Below, one piece after another: positions 1-4,784 of a DNA stretch of 5,194 bases. Origin of the DNA: Verrucomicrobiales bacterium (GTDB lineage Bacteria > Verrucomicrobiota > Verrucomicrobiia > Limisphaerales > UBA1100); NCBI GenBank assembly GCA_002724615.1, contig PBPF01000009.1, positions 1 to 5,194 on the forward strand. Direction: 5' to 3'. Numbering within the stretch: position 1 is the first letter of the stretch; every line of letters starts with the position of its first letter. Both the position numbers and the translations under genes were made by a program. The notes beneath the pieces are model-generated. The model saw only the letters and a program-made list of their open reading frames with translations, searched no databases and was not told the origin of the DNA.

Positions 1-174
1 CAGTCGCCGTCCAGCCTGCCGCGTGGGCAACACCAGCTGCCATTCCCGCAAGTCAGCCACCCGCACCGGCACATCACCAAGCAGCCAATTGACCGCCACG
101 GTTAGCAGCGGTTTGTCCCACGCATTGTAGACGATCGAGGGCCGAGCCACGGGAGGATGGTTAATTGATTTCAC
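1..174 (-). CDS. N-terminal fragment of an AddB/RexB-like recombination nuclease-type protein (partial, runs off left edge)
   Basis: The minus strand is open from a GTG at 174-172 to the window edge, giving 58 codons. An in-frame TAA lies 18 nt upstream of that GTG, and no ATG or TTG occurs between, so GTG 174 is the earliest usual start. Early residues include VYNAWDKPLL and NWLLGD, followed near the edge by a hydrophobic strand and LPTRQAGRRL. A short strand followed by 'P-[TG]-R-x-A-x-R-x-L' near the N-terminus is what I know from AddB-type helicase/nuclease subunits of double-strand-break repair, whose C-terminal PD-(D/E)XK nuclease domain would lie outside the window. No catalytic residues are visible, so the assignment rests on this N-terminal resemblance alone. 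The gene is divergent from the + strand cluster and probably unrelated to it. That the frame is coding is more certain than the name. Confidence 0.5.
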   Translation of the reverse strand, partial: MKSINHPPVARPSIVYNAWDKPLLTVAVNWLLGDVPVRVADLREWQLVLPTRQAGRRL

Positions 175-309
175 GTGTCGGGCAAGGTCGCATGGTTAAC
201 GGGACATTTGCTGCCCCAGTGGTGAAGTGGTTTTAAGTGTTGCCCTGCGGCGAATTCATGTTAGTTGCTGGCGGGTACCATTGGCCTTGGCGGGATAATG
301 GTGGTCTTG
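175..309. promoter_or_regulatory. Divergent intergenic region, probable promoter zone for both flanking genes
   Basis: This gap of about 135 bp separates a minus-strand start (GTG 174) from the + strand dehydrogenase start, so promoters for both directions should lie here. I see no convincing -35/-10 pair. The best + strand candidate is TTGCTG (208-213) with TTTTAA about 17 bp downstream (231-236), and each hexamer matches the sigma-70 consensus at only about half its positions. If the dehydrogenase starts at TTG 265 or ATG 298 instead of ATG 310, the region shortens accordingly. The regulatory role is inferred from geometry, not from a recognised motif. Confidence 0.3.
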
Positions 310-1470
310 ATGGCAACTACGAATCCAGCGCGGGAGACGAAGATTTCGCGTCAGGTTGTGAAGAACAGCGTGGCGGATGTGGGTGCGGTGCTGGATGAGA
401 TGGGGGCGTCGTCGGTGTTTCTGGTGGCGGATGTGAATGCTTATCTGGGATCGGGCGCGGCACAGGCACTGCATGAATGCCTGGCAAATCGCAGCGTGAC
501 ATTGTTCACCCGGTTTGACGTGAACCCAAAGTTGGAGCAGGTGCTGGAGGGGCTTGAGTTGTTTAAACAGGCGCGTGCGCGAGTGATCTTGGCGGTGGGA
601 GGCGGGACAGCACTGGACATCGCGAAGTTGATTAATTACTTCGCGGCGCAGTCGGTGGAGCCTCTGGAGGCGTTGTCGCCGAAAGGGGGAGTGGTGCCGG
701 GAGTACCGGTGATTGCGATACCGACGACGGCGGGTAGCGGGGCGGAGGCCACGCAGTTCGCGGTATTGTATGTGGATGGGGTGAAACGGTCGGTGGAACA
801 CGCAAACATTCGGCCGACGGTGGCGGTTGTGGACCCGGTGTTGACGGCGAGCATGCCGCAGTCGGTGGCGGTGCACAGCGGGTTGGATGCACTTTGTCAG
901 GCGATCGAGTCGCTATGGAGCGTACACGCAGATGAGGTGTCGATACCTCACGCGACGGAGGCACTGCAGTTGTTGCTGCCAAATCTGCCGCACGTGGGTG
1001 AAGGGGCTTCGACGGAGGTGCGTGCGGCGATGTGTCAAGGGGCGCACTTGGCGGGCAAGGCGATTGATATTACACGCACGACCGCAGCGCATGCGTTGTC
1101 GTACCCGCTGACGTCGCGATTGGGTGTGCCTCACGGAGCGGCGGTCGCGATGCTGATTGGCCCGGTGCTCATTTATAACAGCGGAGTGGGTACGGTGGAT
1201 TGCAACGACGTTCGCGGGCCGAAGACGGTACTGCATCGGGTTGAGGACATCGTGGAGATGTTCGGGTGCAAGAATGCAGAGGAGGGGGCGACGTGGTTGA
1301 CGGGATTGGTGGTTGCAGTGGGATCACCGACGCGACTGGGCGAAGTGGGGGTGACGTCTGCGGAGCATGTGAAAGCACTAGCGGCGGAGGTTAATACAGA
1401 GCGACTGAACAACAACCCGCGCAAGTTCACGCCGGAGGCGGTTGAGAAGTTGTACGCAGATTTAATTTGA
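310..1470 (+). CDS. Iron-containing alcohol dehydrogenase, probable phosphonoacetaldehyde reductase type
   Basis: This is a full-length group III (Fe-type) NAD(P)H-dependent alcohol dehydrogenase. With ATG 310 it has 386 residues, the normal family size. In-frame TTG 265 and ATG 298 would add 15 or 4 residues of non-conserved sequence. From ATG 310, the nucleotide-binding GGGTALDIAK is at about 97-106 and TTAGSGAEAT at about 139-148. The metal-site region SGLDALCQAIES carries Asp193 with Gln197 where most relatives have His. The remaining ligands are His261 and His275, in HALSYPL and VPHGAAVA. The 'DALxQAIESxWS' form is, from memory, typical of the subfamily that reduces phosphonoacetaldehyde to 2-hydroxyethylphosphonate (PhpC/FomC-like reaction), so I favour that substrate. 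Membership of the Fe-ADH family is nearly certain; the substrate is inference, strengthened by the nucleotidyltransferase and CDP-alcohol transferase downstream. The enzyme should be cytosolic. Third codon positions are strongly biased to G. Another short-chain aldehyde remains possible. Confidence 0.85.
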   Translation: MATTNPARETKISRQVVKNSVADVGAVLDEMGASSVFLVADVNAYLGSGAAQALHECLANRSVTLFTRFDVNPKLEQVLEGLELFKQARARVILAVGGGTALDIAKLINYFAAQSVEPLEALSPKGGVVPGVPVIAIPTTAGSGAEATQFAVLYVDGVKRSVEHANIRPTVAVVDPVLTASMPQSVAVHSGLDALCQAIESLWSVHADEVSIPHATEALQLLLPNLPHVGEGASTEVRAAMCQGAHLAGKAIDITRTTAAHALSYPLTSRLGVPHGAAVAMLIGPVLIYNSGVGTVDCNDVRGPKTVLHRVEDIVEMFGCKNAEEGATWLTGLVVAVGSPTRLGEVGVTSAEHVKALAAEVNTERLNNNPRKFTPEAVEKLYADLI

Positions 1471-1574
1471 GGCGCGCAGGAACTCCATGAAGCGGGCCTT
1501 GACCTCTGGTCACTGGATGGTGGACGACCGAGAGGAGAGAGAGGTAATCCGCAATTTTCCTTGCCTCATGGGAG
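1471..1574 (+). other. 104-nt gap between dehydrogenase and CDP-alcohol transferase genes
   Basis: No gene is supported here. The gap contains a purine-rich tract, GAGAGGAGAGAGAGG (1530-1544), about 30 nt upstream of the GTG start of the next gene, which is too far for an ordinary ribosome-binding site. It also contains a small perfect inverted repeat, TGACC/GGTCA, with a 3-nt loop (1500-1512) and no following T-run. An in-frame TAA at 1545-1547 limits how far the next gene can extend upstream. With no terminator visible, read-through from the dehydrogenase gene is plausible. Confidence 0.4.
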
Positions 1575-2717
1575 GTGGGCCGGTTTGTTTCGCGCACGTT
1601 GCAAATGGAATCGGCGTCTGCGATCTTGTTTTGCGAACCCGAAGCGGGAGGGCTGCGCGTGGCGGCTTTGACGGTGCTGGATCGGTTGGTGGTGACGGCT
1701 CACCGAGCGGGATGCAGGTCGATCACGATTGTTTGCGACGGTGAGATGCCACCGATCCCGCGCGCGCGCGCGCTTGGAATCGAGCCGGTGATTGCGCGCA
1801 AGGCGCCGAAGTTCTCGGGACAAACACTGGTTGTGTCAACAAACGTGCTCGTGTCGGTGTCGGATTTGAAGCGGCTGCTGGCGGAGGGTGGGCGATTGGT
1901 TACACGGGAGCGGAAGCTGTTGCCGATTGGGGTTTTAAAGAAACTAGAAGGAACGCTAGCGAAATCGCTGGGACGCGAGCGGCGGGTGATGGCGGAGGGA
2001 GTGGCGATGCGGGTGGCGGACAATTTCTCGGCACGGACGGCGGAAGTGGAGCTTTGGGACACAATGGGGAGCAGCACGGATGGGCTGGTGGACCAGTATT
2101 TCAACCGACCGGCGGGACGGATTCTTTCCAAGGTATTGATCCACACGCCGGTGTCGCCAAACCAGGTATCTGTGTTTGCAACGCTGTTGGGGGTGTATGC
2201 GGCTTGGTGGTTCACACAGGTGGAGCCGGGCAATCACATGGGAGCGATCGTTGGCGCCCTGCTACTGCAGTTGTCGGCAGCAGTGGATTGTGTGGATGGG
2301 GACTTGGCGCGGGTGCAATATAAGGAATCGCGGTTGGGGAAATGGTTGGACTTGGCCGGCGACCAAGTGGTGCACGTGGCATTGTTCGTTGGGATTGCTG
2401 TGGGGTTGTCGCGGGCGCACCCGGAGGTGCCTGCAGGGGCACTTGGAGTTTCGGCGGCGGTGGGGGTGTTGATTGCATTCGGGGTGGTTCTGCGAGGAAT
2501 ACTGCATCCAGAGGCACGCGGCAATTCGCGGGTACAACGCTTGATCGACGCGACGACCAACCGTGATTTTTCGGTGTTGATCATCGTGCTGGCATTCGCG
2601 GATCGGCTGGATTGGTTCCTTTGGGCGGCGGCCGTGGGCGTGCATGGGTTCTGGATGCTGGCGTTGGGACTGCAGTTGTACGGACGCAAAACGTCGACTA
2701 AGGAGGAAGCGGTATGA
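1575..2717 (+). CDS. CDP-alcohol phosphatidyltransferase family membrane enzyme with an N-terminal nucleotidyltransferase-like domain
   Basis: From GTG 1575 the protein has 380 residues. The family signature D-x2-D-G-x2-A-R-x8-G-x3-D-x3-D is complete: Asp238, Asp241-Gly242, Ala245-Arg246, Gly255, Asp259 and Asp263. These aspartates bind metal and catalyse transfer of a phospho-alcohol from a CDP/CMP donor to an acceptor alcohol, releasing CMP, at the membrane. Ahead of it, STDGLVDQYFNRP and TPVSPNQVS (about 167-199) are typical family lead-in sequence. Hydrophobic segments at about 199-213, 223-240, 264-279, 287-309, 333-350 and 352-369 fit a six-helix core. Residues about 12-160 are extra and resemble a degenerate nucleotidyltransferase fold: AILFCEPE replaces the usual LAAGxGxR loop, and STNVLV sits where a metal-binding Asp is expected. 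This recalls fused IPCT-DIPPS inositol lipid enzymes, but activation activity has probably been lost. ATG 1605, just before AILFCEPE, is an equally good start; neither has a clear Shine-Dalgarno. The gene ends in a 4-nt overlap with the next. Confidence 0.9.
   Translation: MGRFVSRTLQMESASAILFCEPEAGGLRVAALTVLDRLVVTAHRAGCRSITIVCDGEMPPIPRARALGIEPVIARKAPKFSGQTLVVSTNVLVSVSDLKRLLAEGGRLVTRERKLLPIGVLKKLEGTLAKSLGRERRVMAEGVAMRVADNFSARTAEVELWDTMGSSTDGLVDQYFNRPAGRILSKVLIHTPVSPNQVSVFATLLGVYAAWWFTQVEPGNHMGAIVGALLLQLSAAVDCVDGDLARVQYKESRLGKWLDLAGDQVVHVALFVGIAVGLSRAHPEVPAGALGVSAAVGVLIAFGVVLRGILHPEARGNSRVQRLIDATTNRDFSVLIIVLAFADRLDWFLWAAAVGVHGFWMLALGLQLYGRKTSTKEEAV
1759..1772 (+). repeat. (CG)7 dinucleotide run inside the CDP-alcohol transferase gene
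   Basis: Seven uninterrupted CG units, followed by one more C, encode an in-frame Pro-Arg-Ala-Arg-Ala stretch (residues about 62-66) in the N-terminal domain. Alternating CG runs can adopt Z-DNA and are prone to slippage. Loss or gain of one unit would frameshift the gene upstream of its catalytic domain. The frame is intact here, so any role in switching is speculation. Confidence 0.8.
2701..2706 (+). promoter_or_regulatory. Shine-Dalgarno site (AGGAGG) for the UPF0104-type membrane protein gene
   Basis: AGGAGG lies 7 nt upstream of ATG 2714, inside the last codons of the CDP-alcohol transferase gene. It is the strongest ribosome-binding site in the window and fixes the start of the next gene. 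With the ATGA stop/start overlap, it suggests coupled translation of the two membrane proteins. Confidence 0.85.
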
Positions 2718-3799
2718 AGCCTTGGCTGCGGGTGTTGTTGCTGGTGGCGGGGTTGGGGTTGTTTGGGTATTTCATTTACGATGCAGGGCCGGGGAATATT
2801 CTGGAAGCGTACCGTGGACTAGGCTGGTGGTCACTGGGTGCACTGGTGCCGTTCGCAGTGGTGCTGAGCATTGATGCGTTGGGTTGGCGGTATACTTTCG
2901 CGCGAGAGTACATCCGGGATGTGCGATACCGGACACTCTGGTACGTGCGGTTGGCGGGAGAGGCGGTGAACAACGTGATCCCCAGCATGTATGTGGGCGG
3001 GGAGGCGACAAAGGTTTACCTGTTGCATAAGCGAGGTGTGCCAGTGGCGGCGACGACGGCGGCAGCGGTGCGTTCCAAAACGGCGCAGTCGGTGGCACAA
3101 TCGACGTTCATCGCAATGGCGGCACTGATGGCCGCGGTGATGCTGCCGGCGGGGGCGGCGATGGAATTGCCGGGGGTTAGCCTGCCGGTGAAGCCTGTGT
3201 TCATCGGAGTAGCGGCGTTGGGATTCGTTTTTATGATGCTACTTTTCCTCCTGCAGAGCCGGGGTATGTTCATGACACTGCTGGGTTGGGTGCGCGGGTT
3301 GGGGCTGAAGCTTCGGCGGATGGAGAAGCATGAGGAGCGGCTGCTGAAAATGGATGCAGCAATCTTCAATTTTTATAGCAAGAGCCGACGGCGTTTTGTG
3401 CGGTGCACGTTGGTGTACCTGCTGGGTTGGATGACGGACACGGTCGAGATTGTGCTTGTATCTCATGTGCTCGGCAAGCCGGTGGAATGGCACGACGCAC
3501 TGGTGATCGAGGCATTCATTGGTGTGGCCAAGGGGCTTTACGTGGTAGTGCCGGGGGCGTTCGGAGTGCAGGAATTTGCGGTGGTGGCTTTGTTCACGAT
3601 GTTCGGATACGACCGGGAACTGGGAGTGCAGTATGCGATCATCCGGCGCGGGCGCGAATTGGCGTTCACGGCATTGGGCTGGGGTTTCCTTTACCATGAT
3701 GAGTCGGGTCTGCGGGGTATCACCAAGCGCGTGCAGGAGGAGGCAGCGGAGATGCAGGCAGTGGAGGATCAGGCTCGTGAGGAGACATTGGAAGATTGA
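2714..3799 (+). CDS. Lysylphosphatidylglycerol-synthase-TM / UPF0104 family 'flippase-like' membrane protein
   Basis: The protein has 361 residues and is strongly hydrophobic, with likely helices at about 4-22, 36-54, 128-146, 161-181, 231-251, 262-282 and 284-300 plus less certain ones. Two conserved family blocks are visible: AGEAVNNVIPSMYVGGEATK (81-100), matching the 'G-x-x-x-N-x-x-x-P-x-x-x-G-G-E' pattern, and VVVPGAFGVQEF (277-288), matching 'P-G-x-x-G-x-x-E'. This domain is shared by the membrane part of MprF, where it flips aminoacyl-lipids, and by stand-alone proteins such as YbhN and HpnL, linked to lipid or hopanoid handling. There is no soluble aminoacyl-transferase domain, so this is the stand-alone form. 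A basic loop at about 199-229 and an acidic tail at about 341-361 are probably cytosolic. The start overlaps the CDP-alcohol transferase stop (ATGA), which argues for joint function: I infer translocation or handling of the lipid made by that enzyme. Family assignment is firm; the substrate is unknown. Confidence 0.85.
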   Translation: MKPWLRVLLLVAGLGLFGYFIYDAGPGNILEAYRGLGWWSLGALVPFAVVLSIDALGWRYTFAREYIRDVRYRTLWYVRLAGEAVNNVIPSMYVGGEATKVYLLHKRGVPVAATTAAAVRSKTAQSVAQSTFIAMAALMAAVMLPAGAAMELPGVSLPVKPVFIGVAALGFVFMMLLFLLQSRGMFMTLLGWVRGLGLKLRRMEKHEERLLKMDAAIFNFYSKSRRRFVRCTLVYLLGWMTDTVEIVLVSHVLGKPVEWHDALVIEAFIGVAKGLYVVVPGAFGVQEFAVVALFTMFGYDRELGVQYAIIRRGRELAFTALGWGFLYHDESGLRGITKRVQEEAAEMQAVEDQAREETLED

Positions 3800-3829
3800 G
3801 CACGGATTTTGTCGTTGAACAATCGGTGC
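3800..3829 (+). other. Imperfect stem-loop directly after the membrane protein gene
   Basis: GCACGGATT (3800-3808) pairs with AATCGGTGC (3821-3829) over nine positions with one G-G mismatch, around a 12-nt loop, starting at the base after the stop codon. No clean T-run follows (only interrupted TT and TTT), so it is not a good intrinsic terminator. It could stabilise a processed 3' end or be chance. Confidence 0.25.
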
Positions 3830-3855
3830 GGTGCGGGTTGGGTTTGCGCGCTTAA

Positions 3856-4014
3856 ATGCACGCCGCGCAGGACATTGCGAGTTGGGACGCCACGCTGGAG
3901 GACAGCGGGGTGTGCTTTACTTTTTCCGACAAGGCGACCATCAAGGAACCACTATCGGGCGAAAGTGACTTTCTTCTGCAACTAACCTACGTGCGATTCT
4001 GGGTGAACCTATGA
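3856..4014 (+). CDS. Small hypothetical protein (52 aa), translationally coupled to the nucleotidyltransferase
   Basis: An ATG at 3856, immediately preceded by an in-frame TAA, opens a 52-codon frame that ends in a TGA overlapping the next gene's ATG (ATGA, 4011-4014), the same junction as at 2714. About two thirds of its third codon positions are G or C, in line with real genes here. The product begins MHAAQDIASWD, is rich in acidic residues, and ends in the hydrophobic/aromatic run LLQLTYVRFWVNL. I recognise no family, signal peptide or full membrane helix. No Shine-Dalgarno is visible, and a short inverted repeat (TGCGCG 3845-3850 / CGCGCA 3864-3869) brackets the start codon. It may be a true small protein, a leader ORF delivering ribosomes to the nucleotidyltransferase, or chance. 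The exact overlap is the main reason to list it. Confidence 0.45.
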   Translation: MHAAQDIASWDATLEDSGVCFTFSDKATIKEPLSGESDFLLQLTYVRFWVNL

Positions 4015-4775
4015 GTGCCGCAGACTACACTGCTATCTTGCTGGCTGCTGGCCAAGGCACGCGAATTGCCGGTACTACTGCAGAGCCTAAGGTGCTGCTT
4101 GACCTATACGGCCGCAGTTTGCTGGAGCGGCATTTCGAAGCGTGGGAGGCGGCGGGAATTAAAAGCGCGGTACTGGTAGTGGGATTCGAGCAACGGCTCA
4201 TCCGCGACGCTGTGACGGCCATTGACACGTCGCTGGAGATCACATTGGTGGATAATCTCGAGTTCGCCTCCAAAGGGAACACACATTCGATGTGGTTGGG
4301 GCTAGAGGCGTCGCCAGCGGGTGCGGTAGTGTTTGACGCTGACCTTGTCTATGAGCCCGGTATTCTCCAGCGGTGCATGACAGGCCCGTCCAGTGCGATT
4401 CTCGTTGGAGCGGCGTCACTGGACGACATTGAATGTACTAAGGCGCTGGTGGACGAGGCCGGCCATGTGCGCATGACCATTGACAAGCGGGAGGTGACGA
4501 CGGCCGAGTTGGAGCGGTACCAGTTTGCTGGCGAGGCGATGGGGGTTTTAAAGTTTGATGCCGTTATGCGCGAGAAACTGGCGGCAGCCGCTGCGGCTTT
4601 CCTAGCCAAGACGTCTAACTCGATGCTTAACTGGGAACACTTGCTAAACGAATTTCTGATGCGCGAAGATGTGGCGTGTCATTTCGATCCGTCAGATCAG
4701 TGGGTTGAGATCGATACGTCTGAGGACTACACGTTGGCGCGACAGAAGTTTGCCCGGGAAGGCAAGGGCAGCTAA
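4011..4775 (+). CDS. LicC/PntC-like nucleotidyltransferase (probable cytidylyltransferase)
   Basis: The protein has 254 residues and a single nucleotidyltransferase domain. LLAAGQGTRI (10-19) followed by EPKVLL (25-30) is the nucleotide-binding loop and catalytic Lys27. GNTHSMWLG (89-97) corresponds to the base/substrate-binding segment. FDADLVYE (108-115) supplies metal-binding Asp109/Asp111. GEAMGVLKF (174-182), NWEHLLNEFL (207-216) and WVEIDTSEDYTLA (231-243) match C-terminal blocks of phosphocholine (LicC) and 2-aminoethylphosphonate (PntC) cytidylyltransferases. The likely reaction is CTP plus a phospho- or phosphono-alcohol giving a CMP-activated donor and pyrophosphate, in the cytosol. 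Given the neighbours, the donor would feed the CDP-alcohol phosphatidyltransferase, and 2-hydroxyethylphosphonate is my preferred substrate. The start at ATG 4011 sits right before the fold and overlaps the small ORF stop. Third positions are balanced between G and C, unlike the G-heavy upstream genes. A sugar-phosphate substrate is a less likely alternative. Confidence 0.85.
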   Translation: MSAADYTAILLAAGQGTRIAGTTAEPKVLLDLYGRSLLERHFEAWEAAGIKSAVLVVGFEQRLIRDAVTAIDTSLEITLVDNLEFASKGNTHSMWLGLEASPAGAVVFDADLVYEPGILQRCMTGPSSAILVGAASLDDIECTKALVDEAGHVRMTIDKREVTTAELERYQFAGEAMGVLKFDAVMREKLAAAAAAFLAKTSNSMLNWEHLLNEFLMREDVACHFDPSDQWVEIDTSEDYTLARQKFAREGKGS

Positions 4776-4784
4776 TCTGCATCC

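Noticed and set aside
157..199. Octamer ATGGTTAA repeated at 157-164 and 192-199 near the divergent starts
   Set aside because: Two copies of an 8-mer 35 bp apart, one inside the coding frame of the minus-strand gene, is too weak to call an operator without comparison to other genomes.
256..876. 206-codon open frame on the minus strand over the dehydrogenase gene
   Set aside because: Its translation is Arg/His-rich, low-complexity and without motifs. It is the antisense shadow of a G-rich coding strand with a clear family assignment.
1462..1509. Minus-strand 15-residue stretch PEVKARFMEFLRASN ending in a stop, resembling a protein C-terminus
   Set aside because: An in-frame TGA lies immediately upstream (1512-1510) and nothing coding-like precedes it. 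It is too short to call a gene remnant.
1500..1512. Inverted repeat TGACC-TCT-GGTCA after the dehydrogenase gene as a terminator
   Set aside because: The stem is only 5 bp and no T-run follows, so it does not meet the form of an intrinsic terminator.
1530..1544. Purine-rich GAGAGGAGAGAGAGG tract as a ribosome-binding site for the CDP-alcohol transferase
   Set aside because: It is about 30 nt from GTG 1575 and 60 nt from ATG 1605. Only a rare ATT start at 1554 would be at suitable spacing, and that is not supported.
1700..2233. 177-codon open frame on the minus strand over the CDP-alcohol transferase gene
   Set aside because: It is Ser/Thr/Arg-rich with no recognisable domain and lies opposite a gene with a complete catalytic signature, so it is a shadow frame.
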